A DNA stretch of 64,000 bases from G963691885 sp963691885 (GCA_963691885.1 OY829843.1:496001-560000), one strand, 5' to 3'. Positions 34,531 to 44,150 are shown, numbered from the stretch's first letter. The notes: generated by a model from the letters alone, not told the origin. Translations and numbers: made by a program.

Positions 34531-36051
34531 ATGACAGGAACCACCATGACGTCAGAAACAGGCACAGCCGCAAGCCCTTCAGGGGTGTTTCCATTCGACA
34601 ACAGTTACGCCCGCTTGCCCGATGGGTTTTTCGCACGGCTTGATCCCGCGCGCATGCCGGAACCAGAACTGATCGCATTCAACACAGATCTTGCGACTGA
34701 ATTGGGACTGGACCCCGAGCGTGTTGAAACACAAAGCGCCCGTATCCTGTCTGGTGCCGAACTACCCGAAGGGGCCAGTCCCATCGCTATGGCCTATGCA
34801 GGTCACCAATTCGGCAACTTCGTACCGCAACTGGGCGATGGCCGGGCCATATTGCTGGGCGAGATTGTCGACCCAACCGGGGTTCGACGCGACATACAAT
34901 TGAAAGGGTCAGGGCAAACACCATTCTCGCGAATGGGCGACGGGCGGGCGGCGATCGGCCCTGTCCTTCGGGAATATATTGTCAGTGAAGCGATGAACGC
35001 ACTTGGCGTCCCAACCACCCGTTCTCTCGCAGCGGTCAAGACTGGCGAAACAGTGCTGCGGGAACGCCCTTTGCCCGGCGCCGTCTTGACCCGTGTTGGA
35101 CGCAGCCATGTCCGTGTCGGAACATTCCAATACTTTGCTGCGCGGCGCGATGGCGACGCAATCCGCATTCTCGCAGATTATGTAATTGATCGTCACTACC
35201 CGGCTGCAAAAGAAGCCGCAAATCCTTATGTCGCGCTTCTTGAGGGGGTCATCAAGGCGCAGGCTGAACTCGTTGTACGCTGGATGCAGATCGGCTTCAT
35301 TCATGGTGTGATGAACACCGACAACGCCTCCATCACCGGTGACACGATTGATTACGGCCCCTGCGCCTTCATGGATACCTATCATCCAGGCAAGGTGTTC
35401 AGCTCAATCGATCATATGGGGCGCTACGCTTACAGCAATCAACCCGGCATCGCACATTGGAACCTGTACAGGCTGGCTGAGACGCTTTTGCATCTGTTCG
35501 CAGATGAGCAAGATGCTGCCATTGCTGCTGCTGAAACCGTGCTTTCAAAATATCAGGAACAATATGATGCTGCCTGGTTGGCGGGTATGCGCAAAAAACT
35601 GGGACTGACGCTGGAAGACCCAAATGACAAAGCCCTGATTGAAGGTTTTCTGGAGTTGATGTCCATCGATCAAACGGACTTCACACTTTCATTCCGCCAT
35701 CTGAGCAAAGCGCTTGGCGATGACATCGACAGTAATGACTTCAAGGCCCTGTTCCGATCCAGAAGCAAAATCGAGCAGTGGCTTGATACCTGGAAAAGCA
35801 GGTTGAAACTTGAGGAGCGGTCAACGTCTGATATTGCAATTGACATGGACCAGACTAACCCTGCCGTCATTCCGCGAAACCATTTAGTCGAACAGGCCAT
35901 CGCAGACGCTGAAGACAACATGGATTTCGCCCGGTTTCACGCCCTGATGGCAGCAATTCGCGCACCATTCAGCAATGCTAAAAATATGGAGCACTTCACC
36001 AAACCACCGGGGCGTGAGGAAGTGGTATATCAGACTTTTTGCGGCACCTGA
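34531..36051 (+). CDS. selO: Protein adenylyltransferase SelO (YdiU/UPF0061)
   Basis: SelO is a pseudokinase-fold enzyme that transfers AMP from ATP to proteins, linked to redox stress. The family core is complete: MAYAGHQFGNFVPQLGDGRA, LKGSGQTPFSRMGDGRAAIGPVLREY, ATP-handling residues in GFIHGVMNTDN and DYGPCAFMD, and the carboxyl-terminal YQTFCGT whose Cys replaces the selenocysteine of eukaryotic forms. The ATG at 34531 or the one at 34546 (MTSETG, with AGGAA upstream) is the likely start; the frame is open further upstream. It stands alone between the split chemoreceptor and a lipoprotein gene. Confidence 0.93.
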   Translation: MTGTTMTSETGTAASPSGVFPFDNSYARLPDGFFARLDPARMPEPELIAFNTDLATELGLDPERVETQSARILSGAELPEGASPIAMAYAGHQFGNFVPQLGDGRAILLGEIVDPTGVRRDIQLKGSGQTPFSRMGDGRAAIGPVLREYIVSEAMNALGVPTTRSLAAVKTGETVLRERPLPGAVLTRVGRSHVRVGTFQYFAARRDGDAIRILADYVIDRHYPAAKEAANPYVALLEGVIKAQAELVVRWMQIGFIHGVMNTDNASITGDTIDYGPCAFMDTYHPGKVFSSIDHMGRYAYSNQPGIAHWNLYRLAETLLHLFADEQDAAIAAAETVLSKYQEQYDAAWLAGMRKKLGLTLEDPNDKALIEGFLELMSIDQTDFTLSFRHLSKALGDDIDSNDFKALFRSRSKIEQWLDTWKSRLKLEERSTSDIAIDMDQTNPAVIPRNHLVEQAIADAEDNMDFARFHALMAAIRAPFSNAKNMEHFTKPPGREEVVYQTFCGT

Positions 36052-36231
36052 CGCCTTTGTCATCTTGGGTTTAGTCATACACAAATGAGATGATCCAAAT
36101 TCAATTGTTAGAGCAACTCAGCTCCACTAAGGCGATTCAAACCAAGGGAAGTTTGTTCTAGAATCACTCGTCCCTTTCACTTCACATTTATTCTGTATAT
36201 TGTGACGTTCAAATTTACATGACTCAGATGG

Positions 36232-36819
36232 ATGTTGAATACGATGCAAAAACTAATCTTGCCCCTGTTGCTCGGCGTGGCACTTGTCGGGTGTCAATCA
36301 GCTTACACCGCCAAGACCGGCGGACCGACCAAGCCAGCCGCCTCTGAATCGGCAGATGTCGCACCGGGAATTCAGACGGCAAAGGCCGAAGATGTCCAGT
36401 CTGAAACGCCCGCGAGCACAAAGGAAGGTGTGGTTGATGCACCGCCGCGCGCATCCCAGGTAACGTTCTTCGATTCCTATTCCTTCGACGTGGATCTTTC
36501 GGGCGAATTCCGGAAAGAGACGCAGGAAGTCACCATCGGCACGATTTTCTCAATCAACGACATTCCACCGCGCCTTGATCAGTGGTTTTCCCGCGTGAAG
36601 AAAAGCGGTGGTGATGTTAAGGCCATCGTCATTCCCAAGGGACAGGACGCACCAACCCGTGGCATCTTTGGTGAGGTGTTCGACGTTGCTGTAAAGGTGA
36701 GTGAAGCTGCTGAACGCGAAGCAATCTTCGGCCCCGCCGACAACTACGACGCATTGCTGCACTATCGCGAAGACAGCGGTGATGTGGATAAGGTTGTCTT
36801 TATCAGACGGGTCGAATAG
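36232..36819 (+). CDS. Putative lipoprotein, 195 aa
   Basis: A signal peptide ends in a lipobox (GVALVGCQS), so the protein is probably lipid-anchored to the membrane. A Pro/Ala/Ser-rich linker (residues 25-75) follows, then a folded part (TFFDSYSFDVDLSGEFRKETQEVTIGTIFSINDIPPRLDQWF). I do not recognise the domain. The first ATG (36232) or the one at 36244 directly before the hydrophobic stretch could start it. It is convergent with the YnbE-YdbL-like gene, 6 bp apart. Confidence 0.72.
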   Translation: MLNTMQKLILPLLLGVALVGCQSAYTAKTGGPTKPAASESADVAPGIQTAKAEDVQSETPASTKEGVVDAPPRASQVTFFDSYSFDVDLSGEFRKETQEVTIGTIFSINDIPPRLDQWFSRVKKSGGDVKAIVIPKGQDAPTRGIFGEVFDVAVKVSEAAEREAIFGPADNYDALLHYREDSGDVDKVVFIRRVE

Positions 36820-36825
36820 GCCCCG

Positions 36826-37278
36826 TTAATTTACGGTTTTCCGCGACCAGGGCGTCGCCTGGGCCGCAAGAATAAATTCGCCGGGTTTGCTCTGTTCCAG
36901 GAATCGAGCCCCGGCGACTTTTTCTATATATGCCAGGGTCAGATCATGCTTCTTGGCAAGCGCGTCATATTTCTGGCGGCGTTCCTCGTTTGCTGAGAGA
37001 GCAAGCCCCTTCATATCGCCGGGCGTTTTATCCGACGGGACAATACCGAGGTAACCGTCATATCGCTCACCCAACCAGCCAGCGCGTTTTGCCAATGGAA
37101 TCGCGGGACTGACAGACGCAGGACCCACTTCCCGTTCAATCTGCACAGCCAGCTCATGTTTGATATTCAGGTCAATCTTCAGATGAATCGGCTCTGACGG
37201 TGCCTGTACCTGAACCGTCGGCGAGCAGGCAGCAACAGCACCAGACATCATGATCACAAGGCCAATTCTTCCAAACAT
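36826..37278 (-). CDS. Lipoprotein combining YnbE-like and YdbL-like (DUF1318) parts
   Basis: After a lipobox (AVAACSP, Cys18) the segment SPTVQVQAPSEPIHLKIDLNI-KHEL closely follows the pattern of E. coli YnbE. Residues from about 62 onward (AKRAGWLGERYDGYLGIV, NEERRQKYDALAKKHDLTLAYIEKVAG, SKPGEF) follow YdbL/DUF1318. In E. coli these are two separate proteins encoded after ydbH, and YdbH with YnbE forms a bridge between inner and outer membranes. Here a YdbH-like gene is directly upstream, so this single gene most likely supplies both functions as one outer-membrane-anchored protein. Confidence 0.82.
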   Translation of the reverse strand: MFGRIGLVIMMSGAVAACSPTVQVQAPSEPIHLKIDLNIKHELAVQIEREVGPASVSPAIPLAKRAGWLGERYDGYLGIVPSDKTPGDMKGLALSANEERRQKYDALAKKHDLTLAYIEKVAGARFLEQSKPGEFILAAQATPWSRKTVN

Positions 37279-37386
37279 ATTTCTTCCCCAAATAGCTTAC
37301 ACATTAGAATAATCACAAATTCGGGTCTTTATCCAGACGGGATGTGACCGTACCGCAATCAGAATGACCGGAAACGCCCGGGACCC

Positions 37387-40300
37387 TCAATTCCCGAAAT
37401 TCCGCATCCGCTCTACGATATCGGTCGGTACTGTATAGGCATCGAGGGCACCGGCCGCCAACCCCAGAAGGTCACCATTGATATTCAACTCCACATCAAC
37501 CGGGAACCCGTCATAGTAAGAGGGATTACTGCCCTTCAAACGAACACCGATGCTAAGCGGGTCCGGCTCAACCAGGCTTACGCCAAGTTCCAAAGCACTG
37601 TACTGAAAATCAGAGAATACATCCTGAAGCACATTCTCTCGACCGGGTGCTGCGCCAAGCGCTGCCGCTGCCTGACTGCTGGCCAAACTGATCTTTCCGC
37701 TCTCCTCCGCCTTAACCGAGCCGTTCTCAATCGTCACAACCCCGTTCTCATATGACATGGGTAACGCGCCGCTCAACAAACCTGTAACACTGAAGTCACC
37801 GAGATCTAGAACATCCGCCAATTTCTCGAGATCAAGCTTTCTCAGTTCAAGGGTGCCCGCAAATCGCTCCGGCGGCTGAAAATCCAGATCGACCAGCTCG
37901 GCTTCCCCGCCAAGTGTGTTAAACAGGAATTCATCAAATTCCGATTCGGTATACGCTTTGGTCTGAAAGGCAATCTTGCCATCCAGCAAGGGAATACCGA
38001 CATCAACACGCCGGACCGCCAGGGTCTGAAACCCGTTTGTCCGGCCCGCGATCAGATCTGCGATATCAATCACACCGTTGACACCTGCGATGCGGGTGCT
38101 GCCGATCTCACCATCCAGATTTTCTACCAGCAATTCCCCCGTCAAATCGCTCTGATCACCTGCAAAACGACCCGTGAGCTGCAATGCCAACTGCTGGGCC
38201 TGCAGGCGCGGCACTGCCCCACCCAATCCCAGGACTTCCGCCGATGGTTGTTGAAGGACCACGTCTCCTTCCAACCCGATATCCCCGTCCTGCCAGGACA
38301 AATCCCCGGCCAACAGTCCGAGCCAGGATGTCTCTCCCAGTATTGTCGCCAACCAGGGTGATACTTGCGAGAGCGATCTGTCTTCTGCATCCAGGCGAAA
38401 CGGCGGAACAATCAGCTTTCCCGCGCCTCTACCATTCCCAATATCGTGGTTTCCTTCAAAGGTAACCTCAAAATCTGTTTCCGGGACCGTTATTTCTGTC
38501 GCGAACTCCGCCTTCTCGCCCCGCATCTCAACATCAACACTGATTGCTCCGGGCCGTAGGTAGGGTGTATCAACCTGTTGGCTTAGTCGACCGATCCTGC
38601 CTTCAATATCCAGACTGCTTCCCTTTGCGCCCACCGTTAAATTAATCGGGTTCGCAGTGATGCGATGGGTGGGTTGAACAACACGCATATTCCAAAGGTT
38701 CAAGACGACATCGGGGACAATTGCTGTTGGGGTAACCAGAAGTTCGCCCTCAATTGCGCCGCGCGCCCGGACGCTCTGCACGTAAAGCGGCAGGCCATCA
38801 TCCAGATCCAAACCAATCTCAATGTCACCAGGCACAAGCTCCAGATCGATCTCTCTCAAACTGAGATCTTCGGAAGTCCCACTGATCAGGCCTGCTATAT
38901 CTGGAATACGAAACGCGGTCCCATTTGGCGCCCGGATGCAGATATCGACATCTCGGCTGACTTGTACAATCGGGAGGCGTATATCTTTACCGGTAACCCG
39001 CATGCAATCGTCGAGACCAAGCGACAGAAGATCGTTCGAATAATCGAATTCGTAGGTCGCATCCAGATCAACCAACCGCGCCTTATACGAACCGAATTCC
39101 GGTTGTTGCACAGAGCTCTGTAACAACAGAGTCCCGGTGGCATTAGACGTATTGCCTGATCCGGAAAGACGAAGCGCCCCAATCTTTATATCCGTGTTCT
39201 GAAAACGGGCTGAGGCCCCTTCAATCTCCAGCCAGGGAAGGTTGAAATCCACAACGGCACCAGTCGTTGAATCGACACGGACTGAACCGCTCAGGCTTCC
39301 CCGCAGTTCTGAATCAAGGCTCGAGTCTGCTTCAAAAGCCACGTTGGTCGTGACACTCGGCGTTACCGTGTCGAGCCCGGATAGAACAAGCACAGGTCCA
39401 TCTTTTGCCGCCACCTCCAGATGCCCGGAAACTGCGTCTTGACCGGATTGTCCATCCTGCTGATCGGTCAGAATTTCGGATAGCGGATCCAGAACCAATT
39501 CAGATCGACTGTCCACGTAAAGGTCAAGCGGCTCATCCAGATACAGCGCCGCACCCAATTCACTTGCGGTTGCTATCATTCCTGCATTTGCAGAAAACGT
39601 CAGATCAAGCGGCGCGTAGTATCCTTGCGGAACGGACACGGAAACAGAAACCGGTGGTGCAACACGCAGAAAGTCTTCAGGGGTCGCAGCGTCGGGTAAG
39701 GTGAGAACATCCTGCAACGGAACTTCGCTACGAAGGGTCAAGCGACCCTCACCATCAAGACCCAGCCCCGGAAACAGTGTACCTTCTAGCGCCGCCAGGT
39801 TATTGACGCTCAATTCTGCATTCAGCGCAACCAGTGCGTCCGTTCCAAAGGCGTCAATCAGACTGACCAGAAGCGCCGTAGTTGCTGTATCGCCGGGAAG
39901 GCGAGCGTCGAGGGCGACGGTCGCATCCCCCTTTGCCAGAATCGCATCCACGCGCCCTGCCACCTCCAAACCAAGCGGCAAGGACGCATTGGATACCACA
40001 AGCTCACCATGACCCGTTGAAACCGGCAAATCATTCAAGTCAATTTCCGTTTCGAAATGACCGGATTCAACTGACATGGACAAGGCACCGAGATTGAGCT
40101 CCGCCCCTGCAATATCAAGCACGGCTGAAATACTTCCGTCCCGGCCAAGTCGGGCTTGTGCAGTGGCCGCCAGGGATATTTCGCGGGTTTCCACCGAGAA
40201 CTGGAAATCCCGCAGCAAGACATTCAGATCCGGGTCCTGGGTGAGACGACCGTCAAAATCAATGATGGTTGTAAAACCCGGCCCCTCAATTTCCATCGTG

Positions 40301-40800
40301 CTTTCTTTGAGAAAAATATCATCAATTGGCCAGCGGGTGGAGGTCGCAGGGTTGACCACATCTTCACTTTGTTCACCTGATTCAGCCCCGTCACGGTCCA
40401 GAAACAGCGGATCAAGGGCCCCAAAGGACAGCTGGCCGCCATCCCGCTTTAACCGCATACGCAACCCGACAAGGGTGATCCGGTTCATGCGTTGGGATAA
40501 CAAATCCTGCCATGAGAATTCAGCGCGAAGGTTGCTGAGTTTCATCTGGCCGTCGTCGCCGATTTCCAGACCACGCACAACGATCTTCTCCAGCGTCACT
40601 TCCGAGACGTCCAGACTGACCTGTTGCACTCCCAAACGGTTCAACTGATCAACGGCGAGGCGCTCCAGGACCGTGGGTGCCGCAAACCAGGCCCCAAATC
40701 CTAAAACCAGTAATACGACAAATAAAACGGTCAGTCCTCGCGCCAGACCGTTCTTTCTTTTTCCCGATGGTTTTACCGGATCTGGCTTGATCTCATCCAT
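37387..40800 (-). CDS. ydbH: YdbH-family AsmA-like intermembrane protein
   Basis: The 1137-aa protein has one membrane anchor near its start (residues 20-42, GLTVLFVVLLVLGFGAWFAAPTVLE) and a very long periplasmic part rich in beta strands, as in AsmA-like proteins that form hydrophobic grooves for phospholipid movement across the periplasm. Its carboxyl end (FQYSALELGVSLVEPDPLSIGVRLKGSNPSYYDGFPVDVELNINGDL) matches the dicarboxylate/YdbH domain. It is followed by the fused YnbE-YdbL lipoprotein gene and preceded by 15 bp from a FecR-like gene, all on one strand. Length exceeds E. coli YdbH by roughly a quarter. Confidence 0.85.
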   Translation of the reverse strand: MDEIKPDPVKPSGKRKNGLARGLTVLFVVLLVLGFGAWFAAPTVLERLAVDQLNRLGVQQVSLDVSEVTLEKIVVRGLEIGDDGQMKLSNLRAEFSWQDLLSQRMNRITLVGLRMRLKRDGGQLSFGALDPLFLDRDGAESGEQSEDVVNPATSTRWPIDDIFLKESTMEIEGPGFTTIIDFDGRLTQDPDLNVLLRDFQFSVETREISLAATAQARLGRDGSISAVLDIAGAELNLGALSMSVESGHFETEIDLNDLPVSTGHGELVVSNASLPLGLEVAGRVDAILAKGDATVALDARLPGDTATTALLVSLIDAFGTDALVALNAELSVNNLAALEGTLFPGLGLDGEGRLTLRSEVPLQDVLTLPDAATPEDFLRVAPPVSVSVSVPQGYYAPLDLTFSANAGMIATASELGAALYLDEPLDLYVDSRSELVLDPLSEILTDQQDGQSGQDAVSGHLEVAAKDGPVLVLSGLDTVTPSVTTNVAFEADSSLDSELRGSLSGSVRVDSTTGAVVDFNLPWLEIEGASARFQNTDIKIGALRLSGSGNTSNATGTLLLQSSVQQPEFGSYKARLVDLDATYEFDYSNDLLSLGLDDCMRVTGKDIRLPIVQVSRDVDICIRAPNGTAFRIPDIAGLISGTSEDLSLREIDLELVPGDIEIGLDLDDGLPLYVQSVRARGAIEGELLVTPTAIVPDVVLNLWNMRVVQPTHRITANPINLTVGAKGSSLDIEGRIGRLSQQVDTPYLRPGAISVDVEMRGEKAEFATEITVPETDFEVTFEGNHDIGNGRGAGKLIVPPFRLDAEDRSLSQVSPWLATILGETSWLGLLAGDLSWQDGDIGLEGDVVLQQPSAEVLGLGGAVPRLQAQQLALQLTGRFAGDQSDLTGELLVENLDGEIGSTRIAGVNGVIDIADLIAGRTNGFQTLAVRRVDVGIPLLDGKIAFQTKAYTESEFDEFLFNTLGGEAELVDLDFQPPERFAGTLELRKLDLEKLADVLDLGDFSVTGLLSGALPMSYENGVVTIENGSVKAEESGKISLASSQAAAALGAAPGRENVLQDVFSDFQYSALELGVSLVEPDPLSIGVRLKGSNPSYYDGFPVDVELNINGDLLGLAAGALDAYTVPTDIVERMRNFGN

Positions 40801-40815
40801 TGACGTTTTTGCAGG

Positions 40816-41619
40816 TCAGAGTTTTCCGCTTGCAGTCAACTCATTGATGAAGAGATCAATCTCACTCGTCACGATCAGTTGTCGAGCTTGGGGATCACAA
40901 CCATTGTCTGTCATCCAGGCCGCCTCATGCATGCGCGTGGGAAAGTCCTCGGACATCAGAATTATATTCGCAGAGATTGTCGCGTTGTTGGACCTCCGTG
41001 TCACTGTATAGGTGACACCATCTTCCAAACGAACCTGAAGCGGCCAATCAAGAATACGTTCCCCACTGGCAATCGAGAGATCCGCCGTTTCACCAGTCGC
41101 CGCATTCACGATATTGATCGTATCGGCCGGTGTCGGACCCGGGCGCCACAGCCGCGCGACATCATCTTTCCGAAAACATGTTTTTCCAGTTCTTGTAATA
41201 TCCAGATGCCAGGGCGTCGGCATCGGACCACCCGATCCAAAGCTGCGGGTCAGTGCGGATCCGCGATTTCCCTTAAACAGGCCTGAAATCGACGCGATGA
41301 TATTTGACCTCAAAACAGGCTTGGCCGGTGCAGCCTTGGTCAGTCGATCTTCAAGAATGGCAACGGTGTTCTGGATGGGCCCGTCTATCTCAACTTTCTG
41401 GCCAGAGTCACTGATAACGGTGACCTTTTCACCTTTCGAAAGGGTTACTGTGTCCTCCCCCTTCAGAACCCCACCAACTTCATAGGCACTGGTCGACGTT
41501 TCTATGATGAGAAAGATATTTCCAGCCGCATGAGCGGGCCCTATGCTCACAAGACCGGCGAACACCAAAGCAATGATTCCAAACCACCGATGGTTCATTT
41601 GCTGCACACGCGCACTCAC
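40816..41619 (-). CDS. Exported FecR/SH3-like hypothetical protein
   Basis: A signal peptide (FGIIALVFAGLVSIGPAHAAG) precedes a short beta domain, TSAYEVGGVLKGEDTVTLSKGEKVTVISDSGQKVEIDGP, which resembles the FecR/SH3-like domains found beside envelope and caspase-like genes. A second region carries a possible disulfide (Cys in TCFRKDD and DNGCDP). I start it at GTG 41619 because AGGAG lies 8 bases upstream; the ATG at 41598 is the alternative. It is the first gene of a likely operon with ydbH and the YnbE-YdbL gene. Function unknown. Confidence 0.65.
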   Translation of the reverse strand: MSARVQQMNHRWFGIIALVFAGLVSIGPAHAAGNIFLIIETSTSAYEVGGVLKGEDTVTLSKGEKVTVISDSGQKVEIDGPIQNTVAILEDRLTKAAPAKPVLRSNIIASISGLFKGNRGSALTRSFGSGGPMPTPWHLDITRTGKTCFRKDDVARLWRPGPTPADTINIVNAATGETADLSIASGERILDWPLQVRLEDGVTYTVTRRSNNATISANIILMSEDFPTRMHEAAWMTDNGCDPQARQLIVTSEIDLFINELTASGKL

Positions 41620-41740
41620 GTCAGATCTCCTAACATTCCCAATAATAAAACTCGCGCAATCATAATAGTCTGGAATATCAAAATATTAATACGTAAAACT
41701 ACTGCTTAATGTCTGATAGCGCTGTAAATACCGGATTGAG

Positions 41741-43411
41741 ATGGCAATGAACCGATTGTTCCCGAGATTTTTCGTAAAACCCGTGGTTGCGGGGTTCTGC
41801 CTTGCAATCGGTAAGCTGATGCTTTCAGCGCCAAATCCTGCCAAGGCTCAGGGTATGATTCCGGTGCCGCAAGATACCTATCTTGAGTTTGAGGCCGTTC
41901 CGAAGTTTAGAGCCTTCCTTCCTGAAAAGGTCGATATGTCGCATCTCTTCCCGATCCCGGCGAGCCAGGGTGACCAAGGGTCTTGCACGGCGTTCGCTGC
42001 GGCCTATGCGGTGCGAAGCTTCTATCAGGTGCACAAGGGCGATGATGCTTTCGCCAGGGATCACGCAGCTTTCAGCCCCTCTTTCGTCTATAACGCTATT
42101 AAGCGCGACCCGAATGATTGCATGTCGGGCGCCACCATTGTCGAAGCCCTGAATTTTCTGCAATCCAACGGCACCGTCCCGATCGAGCTTTTCCCCTATG
42201 ACACCAATTCATGTGTGTCTGTCGCAGATGCTCAGCTAACCGAGCTGGCCGGGAACTTTAAGGTGGATGGTTGGTCACGCCTGGATATCCGTACTCTGGA
42301 TGATATTCGCGGCGCGCTTGCAAAGGATCGCCCTGTTGTCTTTGGCTTTTACACATCCAGCCCGGTCGAAACACTGCCCTGGGGCGAGATCTATGACGAT
42401 CTTTCCGAAGAGGTTGATTACGCGCACGCGGCCGTTCTCGTCGGATATGATGAAAGAAAACGGGCATTTCGCTTCATCAACTCATGGGGCCCTGACTGGT
42501 CCGAAGGGGGTTATGGCTGGATAAGCTATCGCGCCTTCAAGAAACGGGCGTTTGAGGCCTATGTCATAAAAATGCCCGCCAATATCGACAAGGTCGCCTC
42601 GATCTTGCCAACAACAATGATCGATGCTGCGCCGGCTGCTACACCAATCCCCGAAACACCGGTTGTTGCGATACCGGAAACCAGCACCCCGGCTCCTGTT
42701 GAACCAGAACCAGAGGTAGCCTCACTGGATACCCAGCCGGAGGAACCCATAATTGTGGTCCCGCCCGAAGATATTCTTGCCAGCCGGTTAGAAAGTCTGG
42801 CCTGCAGTGGACTTTCTTATGAGCAAAAACCTGACGGCTCTTATCTGGTGGACGGATATGTCAGTGAAGCACAGGACCTGAAGGCCGTTTGGAGTGCCTT
42901 TAAAGATCTTGGCTTTCAGGCAAGCGGTGCCGTTGATGTAAAAGCATGGCCTGTTTGCGAGGCGTTGCAGACGGTAGAGAACTGGGACGGTCGGAATACA
43001 TCCCTGGTCGTAGAAACCAACAAGGCCGAGGGATATTACCGCGCCGGTGAAAACCTGGTTCTGAACATAACCACGCCCGGGTTCGCCAACCACCTCTATA
43101 CAATCTATCTGCAATCAAGCGGTGATGCGGTCTGGCTGCATGCAACCGATCCCGGAAGCAAGCACACGAAACCGGGTGAGGTATTTACCCTTGGTGCGGG
43201 CGTCGGTCAGCCCACCTTTGAAGTCGCCGCCCCCTTCGGGGATGAGATCATTGTCGTACTGGCCAGCGAAAACCCACTCTTCCCGGAACAGGAAAGCTTT
43301 GTGGAAGGCGACCGGGAATTCCTGACAGACCTGCGGCAAGTCCTGCTACAACAAACGCCTGAATCCCGTATCGCTGCCCAGTCGGTCAGCATCCGCACCG
43401 TGCCAAAATGA
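41741..43411 (+). CDS. Exported papain-like (C1) cysteine protease with DUF4384 domain
   Basis: The 556-aa protein has a signal peptide cut near PAKAQG (residue 37), then a C1-type papain domain: the oxyanion Gln and catalytic Cys82 in SQGDQGSCTAFA, His229 in YAHAAVLVGY and Asn247 in INSWGPDWSEGGYGW. There is no obvious propeptide. A Pro/Glu-rich linker (295-345) leads to an OmpA-adjacent region and a DUF4384 beta domain (AGENLVLNITTPGFANHLYTIYLQSSGDAVWLH). All catalytic residues are present, so it should be active in the periplasm or outside. Its stop overlaps the OmpA gene start (ATGA). Confidence 0.85.
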   Translation: MAMNRLFPRFFVKPVVAGFCLAIGKLMLSAPNPAKAQGMIPVPQDTYLEFEAVPKFRAFLPEKVDMSHLFPIPASQGDQGSCTAFAAAYAVRSFYQVHKGDDAFARDHAAFSPSFVYNAIKRDPNDCMSGATIVEALNFLQSNGTVPIELFPYDTNSCVSVADAQLTELAGNFKVDGWSRLDIRTLDDIRGALAKDRPVVFGFYTSSPVETLPWGEIYDDLSEEVDYAHAAVLVGYDERKRAFRFINSWGPDWSEGGYGWISYRAFKKRAFEAYVIKMPANIDKVASILPTTMIDAAPAATPIPETPVVAIPETSTPAPVEPEPEVASLDTQPEEPIIVVPPEDILASRLESLACSGLSYEQKPDGSYLVDGYVSEAQDLKAVWSAFKDLGFQASGAVDVKAWPVCEALQTVENWDGRNTSLVVETNKAEGYYRAGENLVLNITTPGFANHLYTIYLQSSGDAVWLHATDPGSKHTKPGEVFTLGAGVGQPTFEVAAPFGDEIIVVLASENPLFPEQESFVEGDREFLTDLRQVLLQQTPESRIAAQSVSIRTVPK

Positions 43412-44043
43412 TGAGGATTTTCACTATGACCAACCCTAACACCAGTCTTGGCGCGATAGCCGTTTCACTCAGCATTCTCATGGCGTCTGGGACAAGCCTT
43501 GCCCAGAGCAAAATAACGACGGAAGACTTCATTAATCAGTTAAAGATTCATGAGCCGGTTTCCGCCGCCCCTCAAAAACCAGCGGCATTCCGGGGTATCA
43601 AAATTGTTCGCCCTGAAGCTGAAGAGACGGAAACTGCAGCACCGGCCCAGGCTGAAACCGCGACACCCGCCCCGACCCAGGTGGCAAAACCCGCCGAGTT
43701 GCCGACACTTGATGTGCGTATTGAGTTTGAATTTGGTTCGGCACGGCTGACCCAGGGAGCAATGTCCCTGCTGGACCAGTTGGGTGCAGCTCTCATGTCA
43801 CCAGCCCTGAAGGCGTATCGTTTTGAACTGGCCGGACATACAGATGCGACGGGGTCGGCGTCCTACAATCTGAAACTTTCCGAGCAAAGATCCGCCTCGG
43901 TCCGGCGCTATCTGATTCAGACCTTTGATATTGAGCCCGGTCGACTGGCATCTGTCGGATTCGGAGAATCACGGCTTCTTCCTGGTCTGGAACCTGATCA
44001 GGCCGCTCATAGAAGGGTCCAGATCACCAATCTTGGCGGTTAA
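43408..44043 (+). CDS. OmpA-family peptidoglycan-binding protein
   Basis: The 211-aa protein has a signal peptide ending at SLAQS, a Pro/Ala/Glu-rich spacer (residues 45-95), and an OmpA carboxyl domain: FEFGSARLTQGAMSLLDQLG, LAGHTDATGSASYNLKLSEQRSASVRRYL and HRRVQITNL. The Asp of GHTDATGS and the Arg of LSEQRSASVRRYL bind diaminopimelate in this family. It is translationally coupled to the papain-like protease gene, so the two probably act together at the cell wall. Confidence 0.88.
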   Translation: MMRIFTMTNPNTSLGAIAVSLSILMASGTSLAQSKITTEDFINQLKIHEPVSAAPQKPAAFRGIKIVRPEAEETETAAPAQAETATPAPTQVAKPAELPTLDVRIEFEFGSARLTQGAMSLLDQLGAALMSPALKAYRFELAGHTDATGSASYNLKLSEQRSASVRRYLIQTFDIEPGRLASVGFGESRLLPGLEPDQAAHRRVQITNLGG

Positions 44044-44128
44044 GGCCCCGAAAATTCGAAATATGGCAATATCCGCAGCGTAAACCGAGTTTTTCCTGAA
44101 CCGGTCACAAATAAGTTGTAATCGCCAC

Positions 44129-44142
44129 AAATATCGATATTT
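44129..44142. promoter_or_regulatory. Palindromic candidate operator before the GntR gene
   Basis: AAATATCGATATTT is a perfect 14-bp palindrome, 8 bases before the GntR start codon. Its 12-bp core AATATCGATATT occurs again at 50986-50997 upstream of the catabolic operon. A GntR/FCD regulator would be expected to bind such a short palindrome, so this is likely its autoregulatory site. Confidence 0.6.
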
Positions 44143-44150
44143 TATGCGAC

